Assembly (NCBI RefSeq): GCF_013407925.2
Contig: NZ_CP060201.1
Location: 4,697,001 to 4,761,000 of the forward strand
DNA from: Pseudomonas protegens
GTDB lineage: Bacteria > Pseudomonadota > Gammaproteobacteria > Pseudomonadales > Pseudomonadaceae
Direction of reading: 5' to 3'
Length of the DNA: 64,000 bases
The notes under the pieces were generated by a model. It worked only from the letters and a program-made list of their open reading frames with translations, did no database searches and had not been told where the DNA came from. The translations under genes were made by a program, and so were the position numbers. How positions within the stretch are numbered: the first letter of the stretch is position 1; each line of letters begins with the position of its first letter. Below are positions 43,500 through 53,474 of this stretch, one piece after another.

Positions 43500-44187
43500 G
43501 GTGGAAGAGTTCCTGGGTTTCAAGAGAGAAATTGGTCGCGTTGGCGGCGTTGTTCGGCAGCTTGGCCAGCAGCGCCGGCAGTTCGGCGAAGGAGTCGAAC
43601 CGCGCATGGGGAATCTTGTTGCGTTCGCAGTAGTCGGCCAGGCGGTCCTTGGCGAACACGAAGTCGGCGGTGGACGCCACGCACATATCCGACTGGCCGT
43701 CGCCGATCACCAGCACGCGCTTGCCGCGCGGGGTGGACTTGCATTTGCAGTTGCCGGAAGCAGCGCGGCAGGCGTCGCTGGCGTAGGGGAAGTCGATGCG
43801 CCAGCTGTTGTGGTCAACCTGGCGCAGGCGGTTGGCGAGGATCGGCAGCAGGGTCACGTAGTTGCGTGCCAGGATGCGGGCGATGCCTTGTTCGATGCCG
43901 TCGCTGACCACTTCGATGGAAGCGCCCAGGCCGATCACGTGATCGACGAAGTCGGGGAAGTCGGGGTCGATTTCGACACTGTCGAAGTAGCCCAGCAGTT
44001 CGGCGGGCGAAGCCTTGACCAGGGCCAGTTGGCGGCTGAGGCATTCACGGGAGCCGATGTGACCGTCCAGCCATTCCTGCTCGATGCCTTCCCAGCTCGG
44101 GTCGGCGAAGCGTTGGAGAACGTTATCGATCACGTCGGCGCGGGAGATGGTCCCGTCGAAGTCACATACGATATGCCAGTGCATCAT
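43492..44187 (-). CDS. HAD-family (MtnX/SerB-like) phosphatase
   Basis: 231 residues. Motif I is CDFDGTISRADV (Asp nucleophile and second Asp), motif II is in VVSDGIEQGI and motifs III/IV are in VLVIGDGQSDMC. This is the HAD-IB arrangement of phosphoserine phosphatases and MtnX. A Cys-rich insertion (ACRAASGNCKCKS) near residue 140 is unusual. ATGs at 44187 and 44184 are both possible. It is the first gene of the six-gene operon and lies about 50 bases downstream of a sigma-54 promoter. It likely removes phosphate from an early intermediate. Confidence 0.9.
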   Translation of the reverse strand: MMHWHIVCDFDGTISRADVIDNVLQRFADPSWEGIEQEWLDGHIGSRECLSRQLALVKASPAELLGYFDSVEIDPDFPDFVDHVIGLGASIEVVSDGIEQGIARILARNYVTLLPILANRLRQVDHNSWRIDFPYASDACRAASGNCKCKSTPRGKRVLVIGDGQSDMCVASTADFVFAKDRLADYCERNKIPHARFDSFAELPALLAKLPNNAANATNFSLETQELFHHV

Positions 44188-44237
44188 CTGCTGTTACCTG
44201 TTGAATAAGAGCGCTGCTTGCGCTTGTGGCAGGGGTA

Positions 44238-44255
44238 GAGCAGGGACTGTGCCAA
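44238..44255 (-). promoter_or_regulatory. Sigma-54 promoter of the six-gene operon
   Basis: On the minus strand TTGGCACAGTCCCTGCTC contains GG and GC exactly 10 bases apart, with TGGCAC at -24 and TGC at -12. It lies 51 bases upstream of the HAD start. The operon itself encodes a sigma-54 activator. Confidence 0.82.
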
Positions 44256-44304
44256 GTGGGGAAAACCCAGCAGGGCCGGGGCTCTGGCCGCAGGGGGAAG
44301 TGAT

Positions 44305-44343
44305 TTGTAGCTTTCTGGCTACAATTTTTGTAGCTTGCTACAA
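44305..44343. promoter_or_regulatory. Two inverted repeats, candidate enhancer sites (TTGTAGC / GCTACAA)
   Basis: TTGTAGC-N6-GCTACAA (44305-44324) and TTGTAGC-TT-GCTACAA (44328-44343) have centres 21 bases apart, two helical turns. They lie about 88 and 109 bases upstream of the expected sigma-54 transcription start, the usual place for activator binding. They also lie 75-110 bases upstream of the divergent MipA-type gene. Confidence 0.75.
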
Positions 44344-44416
44344 CCAACATCAGTGCTTGCGTCGCAAGGGCGCTCTGGTGATTGATGCGCGGCTGTTCAG
44401 ACAAGGAAACTCACGC

Positions 44417-45187
44417 ATGCCTAGGCTTTCTCTTCCCGCCATACTGGCCGGCCTGCTCTCGCTGGGCGCGGCAATGGGCGCCGCCGCCGACTCCGGCATC
44501 ACCGGTGAACTGGGCCTTGGCCTCGGTTACCAGCCCCACGACCCGACCGGCAGCAGCTACGACACGGTGCCGCTGCCTTATATGGATCTGGAATGGGGCG
44601 ATGTCAGCCTGAGCACCGACGACGGCCTGACCTGGAGTGCCTTCAAGGCCAATGGCTTGAGCGTCGGTCCCTATGTCAATTACCTGCAGGGGCGCAACGC
44701 CGACGGCAAGCTGCGCGGCTTGCGGGACGTGCGCGACATGGCCGATATCGGCGGATTCGTCGAGTACGCTCCGGATGACTTCTGGCGACTGTTCGCCACC
44801 CTCGGCCAGGCGGTCGGCGGGGCCGGTGGCCAGGGCGGCCTGCTGGGCAAGCTCGGCGGCGAGATCGGCTATCCCCTGGGCATGGGCATCATCGGCAGCA
44901 ACGAATTGACCCTGCACTTTGCCGACGACCGTCAGGCCAATACCTTCTATGGCGTCAGCGCCAAAGAGTCCCTGGCCTCCGGTATCGACCGCTACAACGC
45001 TGGCGCTGGCCTGCAGAACTTCACCCTGAGCCAGAGCTTCCAGTTCCCCTTGGGGGACAACTGGTCGCTGGTGGCCAGCGCCAGCTGGATCCGTCTGGTC
45101 AATTCCGCCGCGGACAGCACCATCGTTCGCGATCGGGGCGAGGTCAACCAGGGCCAAGTGCAGACCGCCATCAGCTACAAGTTCTGA
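44417..45187 (+). CDS. MipA/OmpV-family outer-membrane protein
   Basis: 256 residues from the ATG at 44417 with AAGGAAAC upstream. A signal peptide ends at AAADSG. The mature protein is a small beta barrel with GELGLGLGYQPHDPTGSSYDTVPLPYMDLEWGDVSL-type start (only the first part is diagnostic) and a C-terminal Phe (TAISYKF). MipA in E. coli links MltA and PBP1B; OmpV-type members act as porins or stress proteins. It is divergent from the six-gene sigma-54 operon and shares its control region, so it may carry that pathway's compound across the outer membrane. Confidence 0.85.
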   Translation: MPRLSLPAILAGLLSLGAAMGAAADSGITGELGLGLGYQPHDPTGSSYDTVPLPYMDLEWGDVSLSTDDGLTWSAFKANGLSVGPYVNYLQGRNADGKLRGLRDVRDMADIGGFVEYAPDDFWRLFATLGQAVGGAGGQGGLLGKLGGEIGYPLGMGIIGSNELTLHFADDRQANTFYGVSAKESLASGIDRYNAGAGLQNFTLSQSFQFPLGDNWSLVASASWIRLVNSAADSTIVRDRGEVNQGQVQTAISYKF

Positions 45188-45195
45188 CGTGTGCT

Positions 45196-45222
45196 ACCGC
45201 AGGCCACGCCCCGGCCTGCGGT
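45196..45222. terminator. Hairpin after the MipA-type gene
   Basis: ACCGCAGGCC (45196-45205) pairs perfectly with GGCCTGCGGT (45213-45222) around a 7-base loop. No T-run follows, so its terminator strength is uncertain. Confidence 0.55.
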
Positions 45223-45289
45223 GGTCCCGGTGAAACTGGTCTGGCCTTTGCAAAGGCGCTCATGAATTCAATTTCTCAGGAAGTGCTTC

Positions 45290-46156
45290 ATGGCCCGACC
45301 CGCCTACCGTCTGCTTGCCCATTCCCTCTGGGACCTGATCCCGATTGCCATGGCCCTGGCGCATTTCGCCTTTGTCCTGTGGCTGGTGCTGGACTTTCAC
45401 GCCCTGTCCTGGTGGGTCATTCTCCCGGCGGCGCTGCTGTACGCGGTCAGCCTGTCGTGGAGCATCAACAGCATTTCCCACAATCAGATCCATAACGCCT
45501 ACTTCACCCCGGGATGGATGAACCGCGCCTTCGATCTGCTGCTGTCGGTGACCATCGGTTTTTCCCAGACCCTGTACCGCGACATCCACAACCGCCACCA
45601 CCGTGGCAACTCCGATCGTCCCGATGCCCAGGGCAAGACCGTGGACCCGCTGTCGATCTACCTGCACGGCAAGAATGGCCAGCCGGACAATCCCTGGGCC
45701 TACACCTTCCTGAGCTTCTTTCGCGACGATCCCAAGGAGATCTACCAGGAAATGCAGCGCAAGCGGCCTGACGATGCACGCTGGGTCAAGGTGGAAATCG
45801 GCGTCACCGTGGCCTTCTACCTGGCCCTGGCGCTGTATGACTGGCACGCGGTGCTGGTGCTGCTGCCGTTCTGGTACCTGGGGCAATCGCTGTCGTCCCT
45901 CAACGGCTACTACGAGCACCTGGGGGGCAACCCCGACCTGCCGATTGCCTGGGGCGTGAGCTCCTACAGCCCGCTGTACAACCTGATCTGGATGAACAAC
46001 GGCTACCACGCCGAGCATCACTACCGGCCGAAAATGCACTGGACCAAGGTCAAGGCCTTCCACCGCGAGATTCGCGAGCAGCAGCAGGCGGCGGGGGTAA
46101 AAGTGATTCCCGTGTCCCATGGCCTGGGCTTCCTGGTAGCCCACCGCAAGGCCTGA
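45290..46156 (+). CDS. Fatty acid desaturase (membrane di-iron)
   Basis: 288 residues. All three His boxes of the membrane desaturase/hydroxylase family are present: HNQIHN near residue 66, HNRHH near 101 and HAEHH near 240. About four to five helices. The protein places a double bond or hydroxyl in an acyl chain or related substrate at the inner membrane. In the absence of acyl-CoA or carrier genes nearby, the substrate is open. Upstream genes are on the same strand, but a hairpin lies between. Confidence 0.9.
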   Translation: MARPAYRLLAHSLWDLIPIAMALAHFAFVLWLVLDFHALSWWVILPAALLYAVSLSWSINSISHNQIHNAYFTPGWMNRAFDLLLSVTIGFSQTLYRDIHNRHHRGNSDRPDAQGKTVDPLSIYLHGKNGQPDNPWAYTFLSFFRDDPKEIYQEMQRKRPDDARWVKVEIGVTVAFYLALALYDWHAVLVLLPFWYLGQSLSSLNGYYEHLGGNPDLPIAWGVSSYSPLYNLIWMNNGYHAEHHYRPKMHWTKVKAFHREIREQQQAAGVKVIPVSHGLGFLVAHRKA

Positions 46157-46157
46157 C

Positions 46158-46424
46158 CGCAAGATCGCCTTCGTCGGCAAGCCGACTCCTACCAAGGCAC
46201 GACGCCAATCCCCCGCCGTAGGAGCTGGCTTGCCAGCGAAGAGGCCCGCAAGATCGTCTTCGCCGGCCAGCCGATTACTACCAAGGCACTACGCCAATCC
46301 CTCGCCGTAGGAGCTGGCTTGCCAGCGAAGGGGCCCGCAAGATCGCCTTCGCCGGCCAGCCGTCTCCCACCAGCGCATGACGCCAATCCCCGCCGTATGA
46401 GCTGGCTCGCCAGCGAAGGTGCCG
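46158..46424. repeat. Three tandem 89-bp REP-containing units
   Basis: Units begin with CGCAAGATCG at 46158, 46247 and 46336, giving an exact period of 89 bases, and the third unit decays toward 46424. Each unit has an inverted REP pair (TTCGYCGGCMAGCCG.. and GTAGGAGCTGGCTTGCCAGCGAA-like). The array sits between convergent genes. Confidence 0.9.
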
Positions 46425-46826
46425 TCAGGCCTCTTCACCTTCCGCCAGCAGGGCAATCCCGCCGATGATCACGAAGACGCCGATCCAGTGCAGCAGGCTG
46501 ATCTGTTCACCCAGGCCCAGCCACGAGCCCAGCAGCACCACGACAAACACCAGGGAACTCAAGGGGAAGGCCAGGGACAGGCTGCTGCGACGCAGGATCA
46601 GCATCCACACGAAAAACGCGCCGATGTAGCAGGCAATCGCCAGCAGCACGCCCGGATTGACCGCCACCGCCGCCAGCCATTGCAGGTTGAAATCCATCTG
46701 CCCCAATTGGTCGCCGCCGACCTTGGTGGCGATCTGCCCGGCGCTCTCGAAGCCGATCAGCAGGGCCCAGAGCACGATGGTGCCCAGACGCTCGTGCAGC
46801 CAGCCGTGGGAGGTGTTCGAACTCAT
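46425..46826 (-). CDS. Small four-helix transporter subunit (EamA/SMR type), second of a pair
   Basis: 133 residues with four membrane helices. The layout is that of half-size EamA or SMR proteins: a Glu in the first helix (LWALLIGFESAGQIATK), then the PLSSLVFVVVLLGSWLGLGE core. These normally work as dimers or as heterodimers when two genes are adjacent, as with ArnE/ArnF and the paired SMR exporters. Its partner ends 31 bases upstream. The cargo is unknown. Confidence 0.82.
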   Translation of the reverse strand: MSSNTSHGWLHERLGTIVLWALLIGFESAGQIATKVGGDQLGQMDFNLQWLAAVAVNPGVLLAIACYIGAFFVWMLILRRSSLSLAFPLSSLVFVVVLLGSWLGLGEQISLLHWIGVFVIIGGIALLAEGEEA

Positions 46827-46857
46827 GAAACGCTTCCTTCTATTCGTTGAATAAGGC

Positions 46858-47232
46858 TCAGGTACTGGCCACGCAGACCAGCATCACCCCGGCGGTGATC
46901 ACCAGGGTGCCCAGCCAGCGCCGGCGGCTGACGGTCTCGCCCAGCACCACCTTGCCCGCCAGGACCACCCCGCAATAGGCCAGGGCCGCGGCCGGGAACA
47001 ACAGGCTCAGGGGCGCCCGGGACAGGGCTTCGAGCCAGACGAAGAACTCGATGGCGTAGGCGCCGATGCCGCACCACAGCAGGGGTGCGTTGAACACCTG
47101 GCCCCAGAAGGCATTCAGGCGAAAGCCGCCTTCCAGCTCTGGCAGGCGGTCGAGGCCTAGCTTGAAACAGAGTTGGCCGACCACGTCCAGGACAATCGAA
47201 AAGGCCACCAGCAGAACTACGGTCAGGGTCAC
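46858..47232 (-). CDS. Small four-helix transporter subunit (EamA/SMR type), first of a pair
   Basis: 124 residues from a GTG at 47232 that shares four bases with the stop of the arginase-like gene (GTGA). Four helices; the helix-1 motif VAFSIVLDVVGQLCFKLGL and the helix-3/4 part RAPLSLLFPAAALAYCGVV match half-size EamA proteins. With the following gene it probably forms a heterodimeric inner-membrane exporter. Tight coupling to an enzyme gene suggests the exporter handles the enzyme's product or substrate. Confidence 0.82.
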   Translation of the reverse strand: MTLTVVLLVAFSIVLDVVGQLCFKLGLDRLPELEGGFRLNAFWGQVFNAPLLWCGIGAYAIEFFVWLEALSRAPLSLLFPAAALAYCGVVLAGKVVLGETVSRRRWLGTLVITAGVMLVCVAST

Positions 47233-48149
47233 GGAAACAGCTCCTCGAACAGCGATATCAGGGCTTCATTGGTCACTGAGTTGCGCAGCAGGTCGTCCTG
47301 GCTCCAGCGTTCGGCCGGGGGCTGGTCGGACTTGGCTTCCCAGCGTTTGAAGGCGTTGCTGAAGGCCGGCTGGGCGAACTCGCCGCAGACGTCGATGCCC
47401 AGGATGCGCTTGCGCGCCGCCAGTGCGCGCAGTGCCTGCAGCAGGTGGGTCAGGCGCATGCCGCCCTGGTCCCAGTTGGTGGCAGCGTCTTCGCTGGCCA
47501 GCACGTCCTTGTCGATGGTGATCCACACCGCTTCGGTGGGCAGGCTGTCGATCATCTGCGCGAGGAAGGTGGCCCAGTCCAGGTCCGCCAGATTGCGCCA
47601 GTGCAGGTGGTTTTCCTGCTGTTGATGACCGGCGCCGTCGCCGACCCGGCCCCAGACCTTGGACGGCGCGTGCTGCCAGGGAAACAGCTGCAGCTTGCCG
47701 TGCTTCAGGGCGCCGAGGTTGCCGCCGCGCAGCTGCGGATTGTGCAAGTCCTCACTGCACGGGCCCAAGGTGACGATGCGCTGGATATTGGGCAGCTGCA
47801 ACGCCCGGTTGACCCAGGAACCGCAGTGCCGGCGCGGGGCGAAGCGCACCCAGTCGGGGTGATTGTCGAAGTGGATCAGGCTCACCGGCTCGGGCAGGTC
47901 GCACAGAAAGGCCGGAGTCAGGTGATGATAGTCGCCGGAGCCGACAAAGAAGATTTCCGGTTGCGGGCCGCTGTGCCGGGGACGTTGACCCAGGCGCTCG
48001 CGAAAATGGCGATAGGTGCGCTCGGTGGACCAGAGGCGCAGCTTGGGGCCCAGGTCCAGCAGGTCCAGGCGTCGCGCCTGGCCGCTTTTCAGGCGCCGGA
48101 GGATGGGCTCCTGGGCGGTCAGGCTGTGGTCGAGATCTAAAATATTCAA
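47229..48149 (-). CDS. Arginase/ureohydrolase-fold protein
   Basis: 306 residues from a TTG at 48149. Metal-ligand motifs of the ureohydrolase fold are present in altered form: VSLIHFDNHPDW (replacing DAHxD) and AVWITIDKDVLASEDAATNW (replacing SxDxDxxDP). Sequence between is not close to true arginases or agmatinases, so the substrate may differ. The start is uncertain: a strong GGAGGG precedes an ATG at 48164-48162 that is out of frame with the rest, and only the TTG gives the continuous frame. It overlaps the first transporter gene by four bases. A three-gene enzyme-plus-exporter unit is the likely arrangement. Confidence 0.75.
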   Translation of the reverse strand: MNILDLDHSLTAQEPILRRLKSGQARRLDLLDLGPKLRLWSTERTYRHFRERLGQRPRHSGPQPEIFFVGSGDYHHLTPAFLCDLPEPVSLIHFDNHPDWVRFAPRRHCGSWVNRALQLPNIQRIVTLGPCSEDLHNPQLRGGNLGALKHGKLQLFPWQHAPSKVWGRVGDGAGHQQQENHLHWRNLADLDWATFLAQMIDSLPTEAVWITIDKDVLASEDAATNWDQGGMRLTHLLQALRALAARKRILGIDVCGEFAQPAFSNAFKRWEAKSDQPPAERWSQDDLLRNSVTNEALISLFEELFP

Positions 48150-48274
48150 GGCGTTCTTTACCCATGGCAGCGCCCTCCAGAAACTGCGTGATACCGCTCA
48201 AACGCAGGCTGGACGGGCTTTAGCGGGTAAATGCAAGGGTTGGGCCAGGGTGGCCGGCGACAGACCGCGGCGCC

Positions 48275-48297
48275 GGCTTCGCGAGCAAGCTCGCTCC
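48275..48297. other. REP-like hairpin
   Basis: GCGAGC-AA-GCTCGC (48281-48294), within GGCTTCGCGAGCAAGCTCGCTCC, resembles another Pseudomonas REP class. It lies between the GlpM gene and the arginase-like gene. Confidence 0.6.
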
Positions 48298-48313
48298 GGG
48301 AATGGAGGGCGGC

Positions 48314-48652
48314 TCAGGCGTGCAGGCGCACCCAGACGCTGACCAGGATCGTCGCGGCGATCAGCCAGGCCACGGCGGCCACCGCCAGGGAGGCTTCCAG
48401 GCGCAGGCGGTCGACCATCACATACAGGGTCGCCAAGTAGACGAAGTAGGGAATGATCGACCACATGCCGAACAGGATGGTGGTCTTCAGGTCGTCGAGG
48501 GAGCGGCCCTTGCCGACGATGTAGTGGGCGATCAGGGCAAAGGTCGGGAACAGCGGCACCAGCCCGGCGATGTAGTAGTTCCGGGTCTTGGCCAGGGCCG
48601 CCAGGATCACCACCACTGCCGCGCCCAGGGCGGCCTTCAACAATAGATCCAT
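48314..48652 (-). CDS. GlpM-family membrane protein
   Basis: 112 residues with four helices. KTRNYYIAGLVPLFPTFALI with HYIVGKGRSLDDLKTT is the characteristic GlpM region. In P. aeruginosa glpM lies beside glpD and affects alginate output; here it stands 7 kb from glpD on the same strand, next to aauR. The molecular role is not known. It starts 19 bases after the aauR stop and may be in the same transcript. Confidence 0.82.
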   Translation of the reverse strand: MDLLLKAALGAAVVVILAALAKTRNYYIAGLVPLFPTFALIAHYIVGKGRSLDDLKTTILFGMWSIIPYFVYLATLYVMVDRLRLEASLAVAAVAWLIAATILVSVWVRLHA

Positions 48653-48671
48653 GGGTATGCGCGCCTTTCGG

Positions 48672-49993
<1,322 letters not shown>

Positions 49994-49997
<4 letters not shown>

Positions 49998-51895
49998 ATC
50001 GGCTCGGCTTGAGTGGGGCTTGCCAGGGGCAAGCTGAGGACAAAGGCGGTGCCGCCGCTTGCCGGGTGTTCCACCCCCAGGCTGCCGCCGGTGGCGGCGG
50101 CGAGGCTCGCGGACAGGGTCAGGCCGAGGCCCAGGCCTTGCTCGCCGGGTTTGGTGGTGAAGAAGGGTTCGAACAGGTGCTTGCGCGCCTCAAGATCAAT
50201 GCCGTGGCCGTTGTCGCGGACCCGCAGGCGGTACTTGCCGTCGCCGGGTTCGCCTTCCAGCCACAGTTCCGGCGCCGGCTGGGCCTGCATGGCGTCCAGG
50301 GCGTTGCCGATCAGGTTGACCAGGATCTGTTCCAGGCGGGTCTGGTCGATCTGCAGGGTCTGTTCGCTGAAGTCGCGGTGCAGTTGCAGGGGCAGGGGTT
50401 CGATACGGGCGTTGAGAATCTGCAGCGCGGCGTCCACCGCCTTGTCCAGGCTGGCCTGGCCCTGGTCGTCGCCACGGCGGGCGAAGGCGCGCAGGCTGGC
50501 GGTGATGCGCCCCATGCGGTCGATCAGTTCGTTGATGGTCTTGAGGTTGGCGCTGGCGGTGTCCAGGGCGCCGCGCTCAAGAAAGCGCACGGTGTTGCCG
50601 GACAAGGTGCGCAGCGCCGCCAGGGGCTGGTTGAGTTCGTGGGCGATGCTGGTGGACATCTGGCCGATGGCCGCCAGCTTGCCGGCCTGGACCAGCTCGT
50701 CCTGGGCCCGGCGCAGGGTTTCCTCGGCCTGGCGGCGTTCGCGGATCTGGCTCTTGAGCCGCTCGTTGCTGGCCCGCAGGTCGGCGGTGCGCTCGGTGAT
50801 TCGTCGCTCCAGCTGGCTGTTGGCTTCCTGCAGGGCTTCACGGGCGGCCAGGCGCGTGGCGATGACCTTGCGCCGCTCGTTCCAGGCGATCAGCAAGAAG
50901 GCCACCAGGGCAAAGGCCACGGCCACCAGGATGCCCTGGTTGATGGCTTCGCGGCGCAGGTCCTGCAGCGGCGTGAGCAGGGTGAAATTCCACGGGGTGT
51001 CGCTCAGGGGCCGGGTCTGGGACAGGTAGCTGATGGCCTTGCCGTCGGATTCGAGTTCGGTGTTGGCGGGGAAGGTCAGTTTCTCCACGCCTTCGGCCAG
51101 GCGCTCGCGGGCCAGGGGTTCGAGTTCGTTGAGCGGGAACCAGTAGTACTGCAGGCTGCGGGCCAGGCGTTCCTTGGTGTCGTCGCTGAGCGGGCGGACC
51201 GACTTGAGTCGGCGCGCCGGATCGCTGGAGAGAATGATGATGCCGTTCTCGTCGCTGACGAAGGCTTCCAGGCGGGCGCGCTGCCAGCGTTCCTCCAGGG
51301 CTTCCAGGCGCACCTTGACCACCGCCACGCCGATGATCTTGCCTTGCTCTTCCAGGCCGTGGGCCAGGTAATAGCCGGGCTCGCCGTTGGTGCTGCCGAT
51401 GCCGTAGAAGCGTCCGGGCTGGCCGCGCACGGCGTTCTGGAAGTAGGCGCGAAACGACAGGTCCTCACCCAGGTAGCTGTCGACGTCGCGCCAGTTGCTG
51501 GTGGCCAGCACCCGGCCGGTGGTGTCCATGACATAGATGGCCCGGCTGCGACTGCGGCGGTTCAGGCCTTCGAGGTACTGATTGACGGTTTGCCGGTGTT
51601 CCGGCGAGGGATCGTCCAGCAAGCGCGAGACACTGGATTCCAGTTCCAGCAGGCTGGGCAGATAGGTGTATTTGCTGATCTCGCTTTCTACGGCGCGGGC
51701 GTGCAGTTCCAGCTGGCGTTCGCCATTTTCGCTGAGGGTGCGGATGCCGTTGTGTTCGCTGACCCAGAAGCCGATGTAGCCCAGGCCGATCATCAGCAGG
51801 ATGACCAGGGGCGGCAGGAACAGTTGGCGGATCAGACGGGGTTTCACGGCAAGTGATGGCGGCGCGGCGCGATAGAGAGAGGGGTCGCATTTCAT
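49994..51895 (-). CDS. aauS: Sensor histidine kinase for acidic amino acids
   Basis: 633 residues from the ATG at 51895; a GTG three bases earlier is also in frame. DctB-like: helix at about 25-45, a double-Cache periplasmic domain (GFWVSEHNGIRTLSENGERQ, then AIYVMDTTGRVLATSNW), a second helix near 310-330, a coiled coil at about 340-400 and the kinase core. The H-box is GQMSTSIAHELNQPLA; N-box LVNLIGNALDAMQ; G-boxes RDNGHGID and GLGLGLTLS. It should sense glutamate or aspartate directly and pass phosphate to AauR. A REPIN separates it from aatP. Confidence 0.93.
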
Positions 51896-51919
51896 CACAG
51901 ATGCCTTGGGTCAACCAGC

Positions 51920-52048
51920 GTGGCGAGGGAGCTTGCTCCCGCTCGGCTGCGAAGCAGTCGCGGACCGCCCATGCGTGTCTCGGGTAGCACGCATGGGGCG
52001 GTTTTGCGGTCGCTGCGCGACCCTGCGGGAGCAAGCTCCCTGGCCACA
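51920..52048. repeat. REPIN between aauS and aatP
   Basis: GTGGCGAGGGAGCTTGCTCC at the left and its inverted partner at the right flank an interior with a second hairpin (CCGCCCATGCGTG / CACGCATGGGGCGG). It belongs to the same family as the REPINs beside the RAYT gene. It may set the level of aauS relative to aatP. Confidence 0.9.
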
Positions 52049-52071
52049 AGGGTCAGCACAGCGCTAGCGGC

Positions 52072-52806
52072 TTAGTGCTGCAGGATCTTCTCGAGGAAGT
52101 GCTGGGCACGTTCGGAACGGGCGCTGATATCGCCGAAGAATTCTTCTTTCTGGCAGTCTTCGATGATCTGGCCCTTGTCCATGAAGATCACCCGGTTCGC
52201 CACTTTGCGGGCAAAGCCCATTTCGTGGGTCACGCACATCATGGTCATGCCTTCCTGGGCCAGTTGCACCATCACGTCCAGCACTTCATTGACCATTTCC
52301 GGGTCCAGGGCCGAGGTCGGTTCGTCGAACAGCATGACGATCGGGTCCATGGCCAGGGCGCGGGCGATGGCCACACGCTGTTGCTGGCCACCGGAGAGCT
52401 GGCCCGGGTGCTTGTGGGCATGGGCGGCGAGGCCAACCCGATCCAGCAGTTGCAGGCCTTTCTTGGTGGCCTCTTCCTTGCTGCGGCCCAGGACCTTGAT
52501 CTGCGCGATGGTCAGGTTTTCGGTGATGGTCAGGTGCGGGAACAGCTCGAAATGCTGGAACACCATGCCGACGCGAGAGCGCAGTTTCGGCAGGTTGGTC
52601 TTCGGGTCGGCAATCGAGGTGCCATCGACCACGATGTCGCCCTTCTGGAAGGGTTCCAGGGCGTTGACGCACTTGATCAGGGTCGACTTGCCGGAGCCGG
52701 ATGGCCCGCAGACCACCACCACTTCACCCTTTTTGACCTCGGTGCTGCAATCAGTCAGCACCTGGAAGTCCCCATACCACTTGTTGATGTTCTTGATAGA
52801 GATCAT
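52072..52806 (-). CDS. aatP: Glutamate/aspartate ABC transporter ATPase
   Basis: 244 residues. Walker [10 protein letters not shown], signature LSGGQQQR, Walker [13 protein letters not shown] and the H-loop VTHEMGFA are all intact. It powers the AatQM permease. Its start overlaps the AatM stop by four bases (ATGA). Highly similar to GltL/PeaT-type polar amino acid ATPases. Confidence 0.95.
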   Translation of the reverse strand: MISIKNINKWYGDFQVLTDCSTEVKKGEVVVVCGPSGSGKSTLIKCVNALEPFQKGDIVVDGTSIADPKTNLPKLRSRVGMVFQHFELFPHLTITENLTIAQIKVLGRSKEEATKKGLQLLDRVGLAAHAHKHPGQLSGGQQQRVAIARALAMDPIVMLFDEPTSALDPEMVNEVLDVMVQLAQEGMTMMCVTHEMGFARKVANRVIFMDKGQIIEDCQKEEFFGDISARSERAQHFLEKILQH

Positions 52807-53474
52807 ACGGCGAACCTTTTTTGCAGACGCTTGACCAGCAGCGAGGCGGCAAAGCTGATTGTGAAATAGACCAGACCAGCGATGATCAGGAATTCATTGG
52901 AGCGGCCGATGATGTCGCCGCTGGAACGCGAGGCGTTGAGGAAGTCCACCAGGCCCACGGTGTACACCAGGGAGGTGTCCTGGAACAGGATGATGCTCTG
53001 CTGCAGCAGCAGCGGGGTCATCTTGCGGAACGCCTGGGGCAGGATGATCAGGCGCATGGTCTGGCCGTAGCTCATGCCCAGTGCCTGGGCGGCGCCCATC
53101 TGGCCCTTGGGAATGGACTGCACGCCGGCGCGGACGATTTCGCAGAAGTACGCCGCTTCGAACATCATGAAGGCCACGATGCACGAGGTGAACGCGCCGA
53201 TCGGCGTGTCTTCGCCGGTGATCCAGCGCAGCACGAACGGCACCGCCAGGTAGAACCAGGTGATCACCAGCAGCAGCGGGATCGAGCGGAAGTAGTTGAC
53301 GTAGGCGCCGGCCAGGTTCGACAGCAGCTTGTTGTGGGACAAGCGCATCAAGGCCAGCAAGGTGCCGAGGATGATCCCGCCAACCACGCCCATGACCATC
53401 AGCTTGAGGGTCATCAGCATGCCGTTCCACAGACCGGGAATGGCCGGGATGATGCCCGAGAAGTCGAATTCCAT
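52803..53474 (-). CDS. aatM: Glutamate/aspartate ABC transporter permease (M subunit)
   Basis: 223 residues, five helices. The EAA-loop region is [21 protein letters not shown]. Its ATG shares one base with the AatQ stop (TAATG). It pairs with AatQ to form the inner-membrane channel. Confidence 0.94.
   Translation of the reverse strand: MEFDFSGIIPAIPGLWNGMLMTLKLMVMGVVGGIILGTLLALMRLSHNKLLSNLAGAYVNYFRSIPLLLVITWFYLAVPFVLRWITGEDTPIGAFTSCIVAFMMFEAAYFCEIVRAGVQSIPKGQMGAAQALGMSYGQTMRLIILPQAFRKMTPLLLQQSIILFQDTSLVYTVGLVDFLNASRSSGDIIGRSNEFLIIAGLVYFTISFAASLLVKRLQKRFAV

Noticed and set aside
46158..46424. CRISPR-like array from regular spacing
   Set aside because: The 89-bp units are nearly identical throughout and contain REP inverted repeats; there are no variable spacers and no cas genes.
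47752..48164. Frame starting at the ATG after GGAGGG upstream of the arginase-like gene
   Set aside because: It lacks any family similarity and overlaps the conserved frame; treated as a start-region puzzle and not as a gene.
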